A stretch of 55,580 nt of DNA from Stakelama sediminis (GCF_014199335.1 NZ_JACIJI010000011.1:1-55580), one strand, 5' to 3'; shown: positions 1 through 8,006, numbered from the stretch's first letter. A program made the numbers and translations. The notes: a model not told the origin generated them from the letters alone.

Positions 1-30
1 CTGTTTGAACTCTACACTATGCTTGATCAT
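1..30 (-). CDS. IS3-family transposase OrfA, N-terminal fragment (cut by window edge)
   Basis: Only ten codons are visible. OrfA supplies the DNA-binding helix-turn-helix half of the IS3 transposase, normally joined to OrfB by frameshifting. The call rests on the N-terminal residues, the well placed AGGAG nine bases upstream, and the terminal dyad between this start and the relaxase gene. It reads away from the relaxase fragment. Confidence 0.5.
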   Translation of the reverse strand, partial: MIKHSVEFKQ

Positions 31-94
31 CTCGTCGGTCTCCTGGAACGAACTTTAAACTCTCAGGTGACCGGCGCAAAACCGGTACAAGTCC
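1..94 (-). mobile_element. Right edge of an IS3-family insertion sequence
   Basis: The minus strand carries the first ten codons of a transposase OrfA (ATG at 30 down to 28) and then runs off the window. The residues read MIKHSVEFKQ, which matches the usual N-terminus of IS3-family OrfA proteins. An AGGAG ribosome site lies at 44-40. The element probably ends near 94, since IS3 elements end in TG/CA and the sequence 86-94 finishes in CA. A short dyad (ACCGG/CCGGT) at 70-85 sits in this terminal region. The exact end and the target duplication cannot be fixed because the other end is outside the window. Confidence 0.6.
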
Positions 95-2087
95 ACTCGA
101 TACCCGCGCGCCCAAGGAGCAGGTGGACCAGGCCAGCCTCACCACCGCCTGGCGCGAGCAAGCCGACGCACTGGGATTCGATGAGGGAACGCGTCGCCGG
201 CTCGTCGCGCAGGCCGCCGCCCGCACCCTCCAGCAGCCCAGGCCCGACACCGCTATGCGTGCCCATGCCGCCGACCAGGCCGTCGCGTTCGCGTCCGCCA
301 AGCTCGCCGAGCGCGAAGCCGTGTTCTCGGCCGCTGCCCTGGAACGCGAGGCCAGCACCGCCGCGCGCGGGGCGGTCGGCCATGGCGAGATCGTCGCGGC
401 GATCGCGCGCGCCGAGCAGGCGCAGGCCCTGGTTCCACGCGCCGCGCCTAAAGCGGCCAAAGGCATGATGGGCTTTGCCACAAGGGAGGCCATCGCAACC
501 GAGCAGCGCATGCTCAGTATCGAGGCCGAGGGGCGCACCCGGTTTGAGGCCCTGCATGATCGAATCGACGCCGCCCGCATCATCGCCGCCGCTGAGTTGG
601 CCTCGGCTGAGCGCGGACACACATGGACCCAGGGGCAGAAGGACGCGACCAGGGGCCTGCTCATGTCCCCGGCGAGTGTGACCGGCATTCAGGGCAGCGC
701 CGGAACCGCCAAGACCACCACCGTGCTGGCCACCTACGCCCGCGCCGCGAGAGCGCAAGGATTGAGTGTCCGGGCATTGGCACCCACCGCCGGCGCCGCC
801 GATGTCCTCGGCCGCGCGATCGCTTCCGAGCCGATGACGGTCGCCAAGATGCTGATCAACTCCGATAAGGACATTGAGCAGGAGTGCGAGGCATGGATCG
901 TCGACGAAGCCTCTATGCTCTCCGCCCGCGACAGCGCCCAACTCATCGCCCGCGCCTGCGACGCCAGAGCCCGGCTGATTCTGGTCGGCGATGTTGCCCA
1001 GCTCGGCAGTGTCGAGGCGGGGAGGGCCTTCGGGCAGTTGCAGGAGCATGGCATGCCTACATTCATCCTCGACCAGATCGTCCGCCAAACCAACGTCCAC
1101 ACCCTTGAAGCAGTCGAGGCCATGTTAGCCGGCGAAGCCGCTACCGCCTTTGCCGCGCTCGATACCGGCGGCGGGAGCATCGTCGAACATGCCGAGGAAG
1201 ACATCCGCCGCGCGTTTATCGCCCGCGATTTCGTCGCGTTGTCACCGCAAGAACGCGCCGACACGCTAGTCCTCGATCCGACGCGGGAAGGTCGTCAGCG
1301 CCTCACCGATACGATCAGGCTCGCCTTGCGGGGGGATGGCACGCTTGGTCCGGACGCTATCACCGCCACTGTGCTCGAACCGAGAAACCTCACCCGCGCC
1401 GAGACTGCCAATGCTGCCAGCTATATTCCTGGCGACATCGTTCTGTTCCGGCGTGGCAACCGTTCAGCCAAGATCGCCCGAGGTCAGGGCTATCGGGTCG
1501 AGAGCATCGATCCTGACGCCGGCACCTTGTCCTTGCTCAACCCCAAGGGCAGTCGAGTCGACTGGCAGCCGTCGCGCTGGGGTGGCAGCGAGGCTGAGGT
1601 TTATCGCGAGATCGAACAGGAGTTCCGCTCGGGCGAGCGCATCCAGTTCACCCGAAATAACCCCAATGCCCATCGCAGGAACGGCATGATCGCCACCGTG
1701 ACCGCCCTCGATCCCGACGGGGCGGGCCTTACGGTCGCTCTGCCTGATGGGTCGACCCAGACTCTCGATCTGAACCGCCTCACTGATCGCCATTTCCGCC
1801 AAGGTTGGGTCCAGACCATCCACAGTGCGCAGAGCGCTACCGCTGAGCGGGTTTTGGCCCACATGGAGAGTTTTCGTACAAACATCGTCGATGCCGCAGC
1901 CGCCTATGTCGCCATCAGTCGTGCTCGATCCCATGCTGCACTTTACACGGATAGCCGCGCCGCGCTTACCGAGGCACTGGGGCTCCGCGATGGAGCCCAG
2001 GTCGGCGCTATTGATGGAGCAATGCAAAGAGAATCTTCAATCGACTTCGATATCAAGTCTGAAGGGCACGCGCATTCAGTTTGGTGA
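95..2087 (+). pseudogene. MobF-type conjugative relaxase/helicase lacking its N-terminus
   Basis: The readable protein is the helicase half of a TrwC/TraI/TraA-type conjugative relaxase. A Walker A motif (GSAGTAKTTT) lies near residue 190 counted from a GTG at 123. A Walker B motif (WIVDEASML), motif III (LVGDVAQLGSV) and the C-terminal UvrD-like motif (YVAISRAR) follow. A complete protein of this family starts with a roughly 300-500 residue relaxase domain holding the catalytic tyrosine and the histidine triad. None of that is present, because family similarity begins at about position 100, just after the IS3 edge. The reading frame is open back to 27 but has no good start. I infer that the IS insertion separated the two halves. 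The C-terminus looks normal. It marks the region as part of a conjugative element. Confidence 0.75.
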
Positions 2088-2146
2088 AATCGTGTCGTCT
2101 CTCTATACGTCCTGGACTTATCGTTGCTACCTGCTAGGGAGGGGGA

Positions 2147-3430
2147 ATGCGGGTTCCAGCATTCGTTGATCTATTCGCTGGCTGTGGCGGCCTATCGCTC
2201 GGTATGCAGCGTGCCGGTTGGACTCTTCGACTTGCAGTTGAAAGTCATCCAGACCCATTTTCGACACTTAAGCACAATCTGATAGACCGTGCTGGCGCCA
2301 ATGCCTCGTGGCCCGAGAGTGTTCCATGTGTTGCGCATGATTTGCGCGAGCTCCTCAAGGATCGGCGACAAGCCTTAGAGGGCCTCGCTGAAGGCATCGA
2401 ACTGATCGTGGGCGGGCCTCCATGCCAAGGCTTTTCGACAAATGGCAGGAGACGAAAGGACGATCCCAGAAATCAGCTCGTCAAAAGCTATCTCGAAGCG
2501 GTTGAGCTTTTTCAGCCAAAGCTTCTGCTGATCGAGAATGTGCGAGGTTTCACCTCCATGGAGCATGAGCACGGAACCTATTCTGATTTCGTCGCAGCCC
2601 AGCTTGTCAATTTGGGGTACGACGTTTGGACAGAGATCGTAACTGCCGCTGAGTGGGGAGTGCCTCAACGAAGGCCGAGATTCCTCCTTATCGCAGCTCT
2701 AAAAGGAACCCTGACAGGCATTGATCCTTTCTTGCGACTCCGGACGGCTCGCCGCCGTTTCCTTTCCGAACGGGGGCTAGGAGGCGCGCTTGTCTCTGCT
2801 TCCGAAGCCCTCTCTGATTTGGAAATTTCGCGACATGATTTGGTTCCCGACCGTGAATTTGGATCGCTCGGGTTTGAGCAAATCGATTATCGCTCGAAGG
2901 TCAATCTCTCGGCGTATCAAATGCTAATGCGCGATGGGCACATAGGAGTACCGACCGACCTTCGCATTCCGCGCCACACCGCTGCTGTGGAAAGTAGATT
3001 TCGAGAAATCCTTGAAACTTGCCCTCGGGGGCGATCAATCTCTCCCTCCGACAGAGCTCGCTTGGGAATACGCAAACGCGCGACAACTCCAATCTCGCCG
3101 GATATGCCGTCGCCTACCGTCACCACTTTGCCTGATGATATGATCCACTACAGCGAACCCAGAGTGCTCACCCTCCGCGAAATGGCTCGCCTGCAATCGT
3201 TTCCAGATTGGTTTGCTTTTCAAGGACCTTACACAAGCGGTGGCCACCGCAGGCGCAATGCCTGCCCACGCTATACGCAAGTTGGAAATGCCGTCCCGCC
3301 ATTGTTGGCGGAAGCGGTAGGAGAAGTCCTGTTAGGCCTCTTGTCTAGCATCGGTGAGCAGGGGCGCGAGCGAACGAATGTTGGTGAGATGCATCGCCAG
3401 ACTGTTCCGGAGGCTGGGGAAGTCAGCTAG
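2147..3430 (+). CDS. dcm: DNA (cytosine-5-)-methyltransferase, Dcm type
   Basis: This 427-residue enzyme moves a methyl group from S-adenosylmethionine to C5 of cytosine in a specific DNA sequence. All key motifs are visible: motif I (FAGCGG, residues 10-15), motif IV with the catalytic cysteine (PPCQ, Cys93), motif VI (ENV, 130-132), motif VIII (QRRPRF, from 174), and motif X (TQVGNAVPP, near 380). The target-recognition region lies between about 185 and 330, and its specificity cannot be read by eye. The ATG at 2147 has a strong purine-rich ribosome site at 2137-2145. It follows the relaxase remnant by 59 bases. Its last 99 bases overlap, tail to tail, the end of the receiver/HEPN-like gene on the other strand. 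A Vsr nuclease gene nearby suits a Dcm-type partner. Confidence 0.95.
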   Translation: MRVPAFVDLFAGCGGLSLGMQRAGWTLRLAVESHPDPFSTLKHNLIDRAGANASWPESVPCVAHDLRELLKDRRQALEGLAEGIELIVGGPPCQGFSTNGRRRKDDPRNQLVKSYLEAVELFQPKLLLIENVRGFTSMEHEHGTYSDFVAAQLVNLGYDVWTEIVTAAEWGVPQRRPRFLLIAALKGTLTGIDPFLRLRTARRRFLSERGLGGALVSASEALSDLEISRHDLVPDREFGSLGFEQIDYRSKVNLSAYQMLMRDGHIGVPTDLRIPRHTAAVESRFREILETCPRGRSISPSDRARLGIRKRATTPISPDMPSPTVTTLPDDMIHYSEPRVLTLREMARLQSFPDWFAFQGPYTSGGHRRRNACPRYTQVGNAVPPLLAEAVGEVLLGLLSSIGEQGRERTNVGEMHRQTVPEAGEVS

Positions 3431-4252
3431 CGTTATAGTCGGCTTGTCATCCGTCTCAACCGCCCAGCCAGTGTCTGTGCGAGTCTCGATTGCGTGAGCA
3501 AGCCGGTTTCTTGGTTCCAGAACGTCTGGATCATATGAAGCGAGCGTCTTCCTTTCAGTTACGCAATGTTCCTTCCCATCAAGTAACACCATCGCCATCT
3601 TGAAGAGCGTGAAGCTTGTGACTGAGCGACTTAGCAACTTTTCGCCGAAGGATGTGCACTTCTCAAACTTTTTCTGCCCCGTTTCCCTTGCGGAGGTGAC
3701 AAGTCGGTCTAATGCTTGTTCCAACGCAGCCTTTTCAGCTTCTCCAGATTTCTCATGGGCAAATGTTAGCAAGGACCTCAGTTCGTCATCGCACCGACCG
3801 ACGATTCCCATGGCAAGTCCCCTCATTGCTTCGAGGCGTGAAAGTCGACGTGTGACCTGATCGATATGGATTGCGAGTTTTTCCGCGAGATCAGGGCGGT
3901 TGAAGCAATAGACGCCGTCGATATCGCAATCAAACACCATTCGCCGTAGGTCGCCAGGCTTCTTCCCACTATAGAAAATAATATCTGTAAACCCGAAATG
4001 CCTGCGGATTTGCTGTGCTACCCAGTCACCATTCTTTCCCGGATGGCCAAGGTCATAGTCCACGACGACCAAATCATACTCATCGTAAAGCTCTTGAATT
4101 TTGCCTAGGTTTTCAACTTCTCCACCATCGAGCTGCATTTCGATATGGGGAACGAAGCCAACAGTACGAAGATAATCTGCGATCTCTTCGACTTGCGTCT
4201 TGACATCATCCGGTTGATTTTCGAACCAAAGGATCTTGAAGTCTAGCCTCAT
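3332..4252 (-). CDS. Receiver-like protein with C-terminal HEPN-type RNxxxH motif (candidate defence effector)
   Basis: 306 residues. The N-terminal part (about 1-125) reads as a degenerate response-regulator receiver: beta-1 ILWFEN where two acids are usual, beta-3 VVVDYDL with a possible phospho-acceptor Asp65, and IIFYSG at beta-4. The expected lysine before beta-5 is absent. The C-terminal part (about 150-306) is predicted helical and contains RNRLAH (Arg248 to His253). This fits the R-N-x3-H signature of HEPN ribonucleases. The HEPN call rests on this motif and the helical context alone. The gene's start overlaps the stop of the two-ATPase gene upstream by four bases (ATGA), so both are likely translated together. 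I infer that the kinase-like partner controls a toxic RNase. An alternative is an adaptor without nuclease activity. Confidence 0.6.
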   Translation of the reverse strand: MRLDFKILWFENQPDDVKTQVEEIADYLRTVGFVPHIEMQLDGGEVENLGKIQELYDEYDLVVVDYDLGHPGKNGDWVAQQIRRHFGFTDIIFYSGKKPGDLRRMVFDCDIDGVYCFNRPDLAEKLAIHIDQVTRRLSRLEAMRGLAMGIVGRCDDELRSLLTFAHEKSGEAEKAALEQALDRLVTSARETGQKKFEKCTSFGEKLLSRSVTSFTLFKMAMVLLDGKEHCVTERKTLASYDPDVLEPRNRLAHAIETRTDTGWAVETDDKPTITLADFPSLRNSLAMHLTNIRSLAPLLTDARQEA

Positions 4253-6567
4253 TTATCCTTTCCCCCTTTTGGCAGTCGAATAATAAACTGCGCTTTATCG
4301 CCCTGTCGTTCAGGATCGAGCCTAATGCTTCCGCCAAGTTGCTCAAGCACGTGCTTTATGTGATAGAGTCCAAGTCCCGACCCCCGCGCTGAACCGCTGT
4401 AACCTCGCTCAAATATCTTGCTGCTGTCAACTTTAGTTGTGTCTATGCCTTTTCCATCGTCGCTCACTACAATTTCCAAGAGTCCGTTTCCTGCCTTCCT
4501 TGTCAAGAAATTGATGTGTCGAGCGTCTGCCTTGCCTGCATTACTAAATAGGTTGTCAACAACGATAGAAATATCGATCGGGCTGAATGTCATATTCTGG
4601 GAAAGGCCAGAGGTTTCAAATGTTGCTTTCCGAATGTCGCCGTATAACGTTGCAATCTTTGTCGTATATTCTTCAAGGTATTGAATGATATCTGCCTGAA
4701 TCTTGTCGGCATTTAGTTTAAAGTTCGCTTGAGTGGCGATCCGGGTGACGGAAAGTATCCTGCTATTTTGCCAGCTAATCTGCTCTAGGTCGTCTTTGAT
4801 TGAATCAAGCGGCGGGGTCGCTTCGCCCAGCCGTCGCAGACTGCGTCGGACCAGTGCCTGCACTTCGGTAGCATAGATGATCACCTGATGGTGCATCAGG
4901 GTCAGTTCGTCGTCTTCGCGCTCCTGAGCGTGCAGGAGCATTTGCGCCTGCTTTTCGACCCGCTCGAGCTTGGTAGCGGCCTCCGTCGCTCTGAGTTCGG
5001 CCGCTCTTGCTCGTTGCTCGGCTTCCCTGCGGGCGGCCGTTTCTCGCTCGGCGGTAGCTCGCGCCTCCTCGGCAGCGCGCTTCTGTTCTTCGTATCGAAG
5101 TCTTGCGCGCTCGACCCTAGCCAGCAAGCCCTCGTCTCCGGTTTGTTGCGCAACAACCGCAAGCCCGGTCATGGATTCTTCAAATTCGGACGATCGCTCG
5201 TTAACGACATCGATTAGTTCGCGATCATAGTCGAGTAACGTTATGTTTTTTGAGCCCGCAAGTGCTTGTACAATCCTAATGATGCGCGCGCGGGCGGTAT
5301 CCGACTTCAGCCCACTGGCGTCGTCGCTCGCCTGGTCGAGTGCATCAGCCCAGTTTACGTCCACGACATAGCGTTCTAACCGCTGCACGGCGTTCTTCAT
5401 GACAAATTCGTAGAGTGCGCTCGCGCTGGGCGTTTCAATGAGTCCTGCATTGCGGCTAGAGGTTTCAGGAAGTGCGCCTTGCGGTGCCCGAACGTCGACC
5501 TTTCCCAAAATGTCGCGCAGCCCCAGATAGCGACTCACGCCTTGTTGCTTCCGTCGACCTATGCCGAAGGTGTCATCGTTCGGCTCGCCGACAGGAAAGA
5601 CGCGAAATCCGTTGACGAAGAGGAAAACGTTCCCGAATTGCACGGGCTGGACGCCCATTCGTGAAGTGAAGGTGTGCTTCGCGCTACGATTTAGAAAATA
5701 AATATCACAATCTACGTCAAAATCATTGAGCGCTTCCAAAGTCCGCGCCAGTGGCTCTTCAATTTCGTAGATCAATGCACCTCGATCATGGAGGACGCTT
5801 CGTATAACGCCCTGACGTAGCCTCACAGTGAGCTTAGCTGTCTTGCCATCCAAAAGGTCAATTATATCGTTTCCGACTGGACCTTCGAGTTTCGGCCAAT
5901 CTTCATCCACAACTGCTGTAGAGATTGTGGCGCCCTTGGTTGTCTGAAAGGGGTCGATGAGCTTTGCTAGATATGCCCTGAGGGAATCGATCTCGTTGAA
6001 GTCCCATGTCGATCGAAGATCGCGGATTATGAGCATCGTGCCACTCTTGCTAGGTGGCTTGATTTTATTGGGTTTCGGGAAATCTGGAATCGCGTCTAAG
6101 ATGGTATCAATCGTTGCGAACTCTGTTTTCGCATCTTGCTCGAAGCTGGTCCAGTCGACGACTAGGTGCTCCACTTGCGCTGAGTTTCTCGTCTTCGAAA
6201 AAAGCTCCAGCCTTTCGCCAAGTCGATCGCAGGAAAATCGGCCAATCCCCTTGTTCCCGGCGTATCCTCTTCGAATTGAAATCTCATCCCTATAGTCTCG
6301 AGAAAGATTTAAATCTTCCTCTCCAGTTCTTTTGGCAGAGTATGCGACAAATAGCCACTTTGATAGAATATCGTCTCGCGACATTCCTTTTCCGTCATCA
6401 ACAATTATGATGCTATTTTCATCAAATTCTATCGAAACATTCTTGGCGTATGCATCAAACGAGTTTTTTACCAACTCGAACATCGCCACAGAATCATTGG
6501 TTATGAGGTCGCGTCCAATGATATCCTTGAGGGCGGAGCTAATGCGGAACTTTTGTTTCGTTGACAT
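4249..6567 (-). CDS. Dual GHKL ATPase: Hsp90/MORC-like N-terminus and histidine-kinase-like C-terminus
   Basis: 772 residues from the ATG at 6567; the frame stays open further upstream but that part is antisense to vsr. The N-terminal ATPase has an N-box (ELVKNSFDAY, Glu31 and Asn35), a G1 box (DDGKGM, 57-62) and a G2 loop (GNKGIGR, 104-110), as in Hsp90, MutL and MORC proteins. A long charged coiled coil follows at roughly 490-550. Then comes a possible H-box (LMHHQV, His559/560) and a second ATPase at the C-terminus with DNLFSNAGKA, SDDGKGID and GSGLGLYHIKH, typical of histidine kinases. No membrane segment is seen, so it acts in the cytoplasm. GHKL ATPases of the MutL/MORC group are known beside C5 methylases and Vsr nucleases in restriction-like operons. 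I infer a sensor or clamp that drives the downstream receiver/HEPN protein. Confidence 0.75.
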   Translation of the reverse strand: MSTKQKFRISSALKDIIGRDLITNDSVAMFELVKNSFDAYAKNVSIEFDENSIIIVDDGKGMSRDDILSKWLFVAYSAKRTGEEDLNLSRDYRDEISIRRGYAGNKGIGRFSCDRLGERLELFSKTRNSAQVEHLVVDWTSFEQDAKTEFATIDTILDAIPDFPKPNKIKPPSKSGTMLIIRDLRSTWDFNEIDSLRAYLAKLIDPFQTTKGATISTAVVDEDWPKLEGPVGNDIIDLLDGKTAKLTVRLRQGVIRSVLHDRGALIYEIEEPLARTLEALNDFDVDCDIYFLNRSAKHTFTSRMGVQPVQFGNVFLFVNGFRVFPVGEPNDDTFGIGRRKQQGVSRYLGLRDILGKVDVRAPQGALPETSSRNAGLIETPSASALYEFVMKNAVQRLERYVVDVNWADALDQASDDASGLKSDTARARIIRIVQALAGSKNITLLDYDRELIDVVNERSSEFEESMTGLAVVAQQTGDEGLLARVERARLRYEEQKRAAEEARATAERETAARREAEQRARAAELRATEAATKLERVEKQAQMLLHAQEREDDELTLMHHQVIIYATEVQALVRRSLRRLGEATPPLDSIKDDLEQISWQNSRILSVTRIATQANFKLNADKIQADIIQYLEEYTTKIATLYGDIRKATFETSGLSQNMTFSPIDISIVVDNLFSNAGKADARHINFLTRKAGNGLLEIVVSDDGKGIDTTKVDSSKIFERGYSGSARGSGLGLYHIKHVLEQLGGSIRLDPERQGDKAQFIIRLPKGGKDK

Positions 6568-6886
6568 GGTTCCCCTTATTACCATTGGAGAAATTGGTGT
6601 CGAGGCTCGATCCAGAAGCCCGTCGAAAGTTGATGGGGAGATTCCGAAGCAAAAATACCGCACCGGAAATTGCGGTTCGAAGGCTCTTGCACCAAGCGGG
6701 CTTTCGCTTTCGCCTCCACCGTCGAGACCTGCCCGGTTGTCCTGACATTGTTCTTCCTCGGCACCGTGTGGCAATCTTTGTTCATGGCTGCTTCTGGCAC
6801 CAGCATGGCGGTTGCCGAGTGGCTAGGGTCAGGACCCATTGATGTGATCGTCTCGATGTGATTCCGGCTCCGCGAGGAGACTGGAT

Positions 6887-7237
6887 TTGAGCGACCTGTA
6901 TTGGCTGACGGACGAGCAGATGACGCGGCTTGAGCCGTATTTTCCGAAGAGCCACGGCAAGCCCCGGGTTGACGATCGTCGGGTGCTGAGCGGGATTATC
7001 TTCGTGAACCGCAACGGGCTGCGCTGGCGGGATGCGCCGAAGGACTATGGCCCTCACAAGACGCTGTATAACCGCTGGAAACGCTGGAGCGATAAAGGCG
7101 TCTTCCTGCGTATAATGGAAGGGCTGGCCGCGCCTCAGATCTCCGAACGCAAGACGGTGATGATCGACGCGACCTATCTGAAGGCGCACCGCACGGCTTC
7201 CAGCCTGCGAGTAAAAAAGGGGATGCGGGGCGCCTGA
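6887..7237 (+). CDS. IS5-family transposase, first frame (OrfA)
   Basis: 116 residues, starting at a TTG with a GAGGAGA ribosome site at 6873-6879. It encodes the N-terminal DUF4096-type region (LTDEQMTRLEPYFPK, WRDAPKDYGPH) and the first acidic residue of the DDE site (VMIDATYLK). It ends soon after the slippery run A AAA AAG at 7213-7219. Slipping back one base there joins it in frame to the second part, as in other IS427-group elements, giving one transposase of about 252 residues. Confidence 0.85.
   Translation: MSDLYWLTDEQMTRLEPYFPKSHGKPRVDDRRVLSGIIFVNRNGLRWRDAPKDYGPHKTLYNRWKRWSDKGVFLRIMEGLAAPQISERKTVMIDATYLKAHRTASSLRVKKGMRGA
7213..7219 (+). other. Probable -1 ribosomal frameshift site in the IS5-type transposase
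   Basis: The heptamer A AAA AAG is in the right phase for tandem -1 slippage from the first to the second transposase frame. Reading on after the slip gives V-K-K-G-D-A-G-R-L-I-G-R, a continuous family-like sequence. Confidence 0.75.
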
Positions 7238-7257
7238 TCGGGCGCACGAAAGGCGGC

Positions 7258-7647
7258 ATGAACACCAAGCTTCATGCCGTAACGGATGCGAATGGTCGCC
7301 CGATCAGCTTCTTTATGACCGCAGGACAGGTCAGCGATTATATCGGGGCCGCCGCCCTCCTCGACGAGCTTCCCAAAGCCCAATGGCTGCTGGCTGATCG
7401 TGGCTACGACGCCGACTGGTTCCGCGACGCCTTGCAGGAAAAGGGCATCACACTCTGCATCCCGGGCCGGAATTCCCGGAACAAGGCCGTCAAATACGAC
7501 AAACGTCGCTACAAGCGCCGCAACCGGATCGAAATCATGTTCGGCCGCCTCAAGGACTGGCGGCGCGTCGCGACACGCTACGATAGGTGCCCAACCGCGT
7601 TCTTCTCGGCCATCGCCCTCGCTGCCACCGTCATCTTCTGGCTCTGA
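7258..7647 (+). CDS. IS5-family transposase, second frame (OrfB)
   Basis: 129 residues from the ATG shown; the fused form enters this frame earlier, at about 7219. It carries the rest of the DDE catalytic core: the second Asp in LLADRGYDADWF and the Glu in RNRIEIMFGRLKDWRR, spaced as in IS5-family DDE transposases. The C-terminus (AIALAATVIFWL) is the normal family ending. It is probably made mainly as the frameshifted fusion, not on its own. Confidence 0.85.
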   Translation: MNTKLHAVTDANGRPISFFMTAGQVSDYIGAAALLDELPKAQWLLADRGYDADWFRDALQEKGITLCIPGRNSRNKAVKYDKRRYKRRNRIEIMFGRLKDWRRVATRYDRCPTAFFSAIALAATVIFWL

Positions 7648-7960
7648 TCAACGAGTCCTGACCCTAGGGTGCCAACAAGTAAGAGAGAATTTTGGACTGA
7701 GAAATTTACACGTACGAAAGCGAGGGATGCGGAAGCTGGGGAGCGCCTTTCCGCTGCCGGCTGGAAAGTTGTGGTGATTTGGGAATGCGAGGCAATGGAC
7801 GTATCGCAGGCCGATCAGATTTTGAGTCCGGTAGGGTGCGCGGCGTTCGGGTGAGTCTCGGGTGAATTTTGCCCGAATACGACATTTGTGCCTTTTTTGT
7901 TCTGCCTGCTCGTGGTAGAGAAAGCTAAGAAAACAGGGGTTTTTACGCCCCTTCGTTGTG

Positions 7961-8005
7961 TTGACATCGCAGGGGTCGCAAGTTCAATCCTTGCCACGCC
8001 CACCA
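7961..8005 (+). other. tRNA-Val(GAC) 3' half: attachment-site remnant at the element's right end
   Basis: The bases from the anticodon loop (TTGACAT at 7961) to the encoded CCA (8003-8005) are those of a tRNA: anticodon-stem strand CGCAG, variable loop, perfect T-arm (GCAAG, TTCAATC, CTTGC), acceptor strand CACGCCC and discriminator A. The loop TTGACAT gives anticodon GAC, valine. The 5' half is missing: upstream bases do not pair with CGCAG or CACGCCC. Tyrosine integrases often recombine in tRNA anticodon or T-loops. I infer that this is the displaced 3' half, and that the intact tRNA lies at the other end of the element, outside the window. Confidence 0.8.
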
Positions 8006-8006
8006 T

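Larger units (their letters stand above)
6826..7664 (+). mobile_element. IS5-family (IS427-group-like) insertion sequence, 839 bp
   Basis: The ends are inverted repeats: GGGTCAGGACCCATTGA at 6826 matches the complement of the right end (finishing at 7664) at about 15 of 17 positions. TA at 6824-6825 and 7665-7666 is the likely target duplication, within a CTAG target. The element carries two overlapping transposase frames joined by a probable -1 frameshift. It sits inside vsr and appears complete. Confidence 0.9.
6597..7854 (+). pseudogene. vsr: Vsr (very short patch repair) endonuclease, interrupted by an IS5-type element
   Basis: Vsr nucleases nick DNA beside T:G mismatches that arise when 5-methylcytosine is deaminated. 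They accompany Dcm methylases. Part one (6597-6825) encodes residues such as RSKNTAPEIAVRRLLH and IFVHGCFWHQHGGC, the usual Vsr core with its Cys/His zinc ligands. Part two (7667-7854) continues in the same frame with FWTEKF and VVVIWECE. Removing 6826-7664 and one TA copy (7665-7666) restores an open 138-residue protein of normal Vsr length. The GTG at 6597 has GGAG seven bases upstream; a TTG at 6594 is possible. It starts 29 bases from, and opposite to, the dual-ATPase gene. As it stands the gene cannot make a full Vsr. Confidence 0.9.

Noticed and set aside
6568..6774. 69 extra codons extending the dual-ATPase gene upstream
   Set aside because: They are antisense to vsr, unlike any GHKL N-terminus. 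The family-like start is the ATG at 6567.
7870..7960. Possible 5' half of tRNA-Val next to the 3' half
   Set aside because: No sequence there pairs with the acceptor CACGCCC or the anticodon-stem strand CGCAG, and no D-arm is visible.
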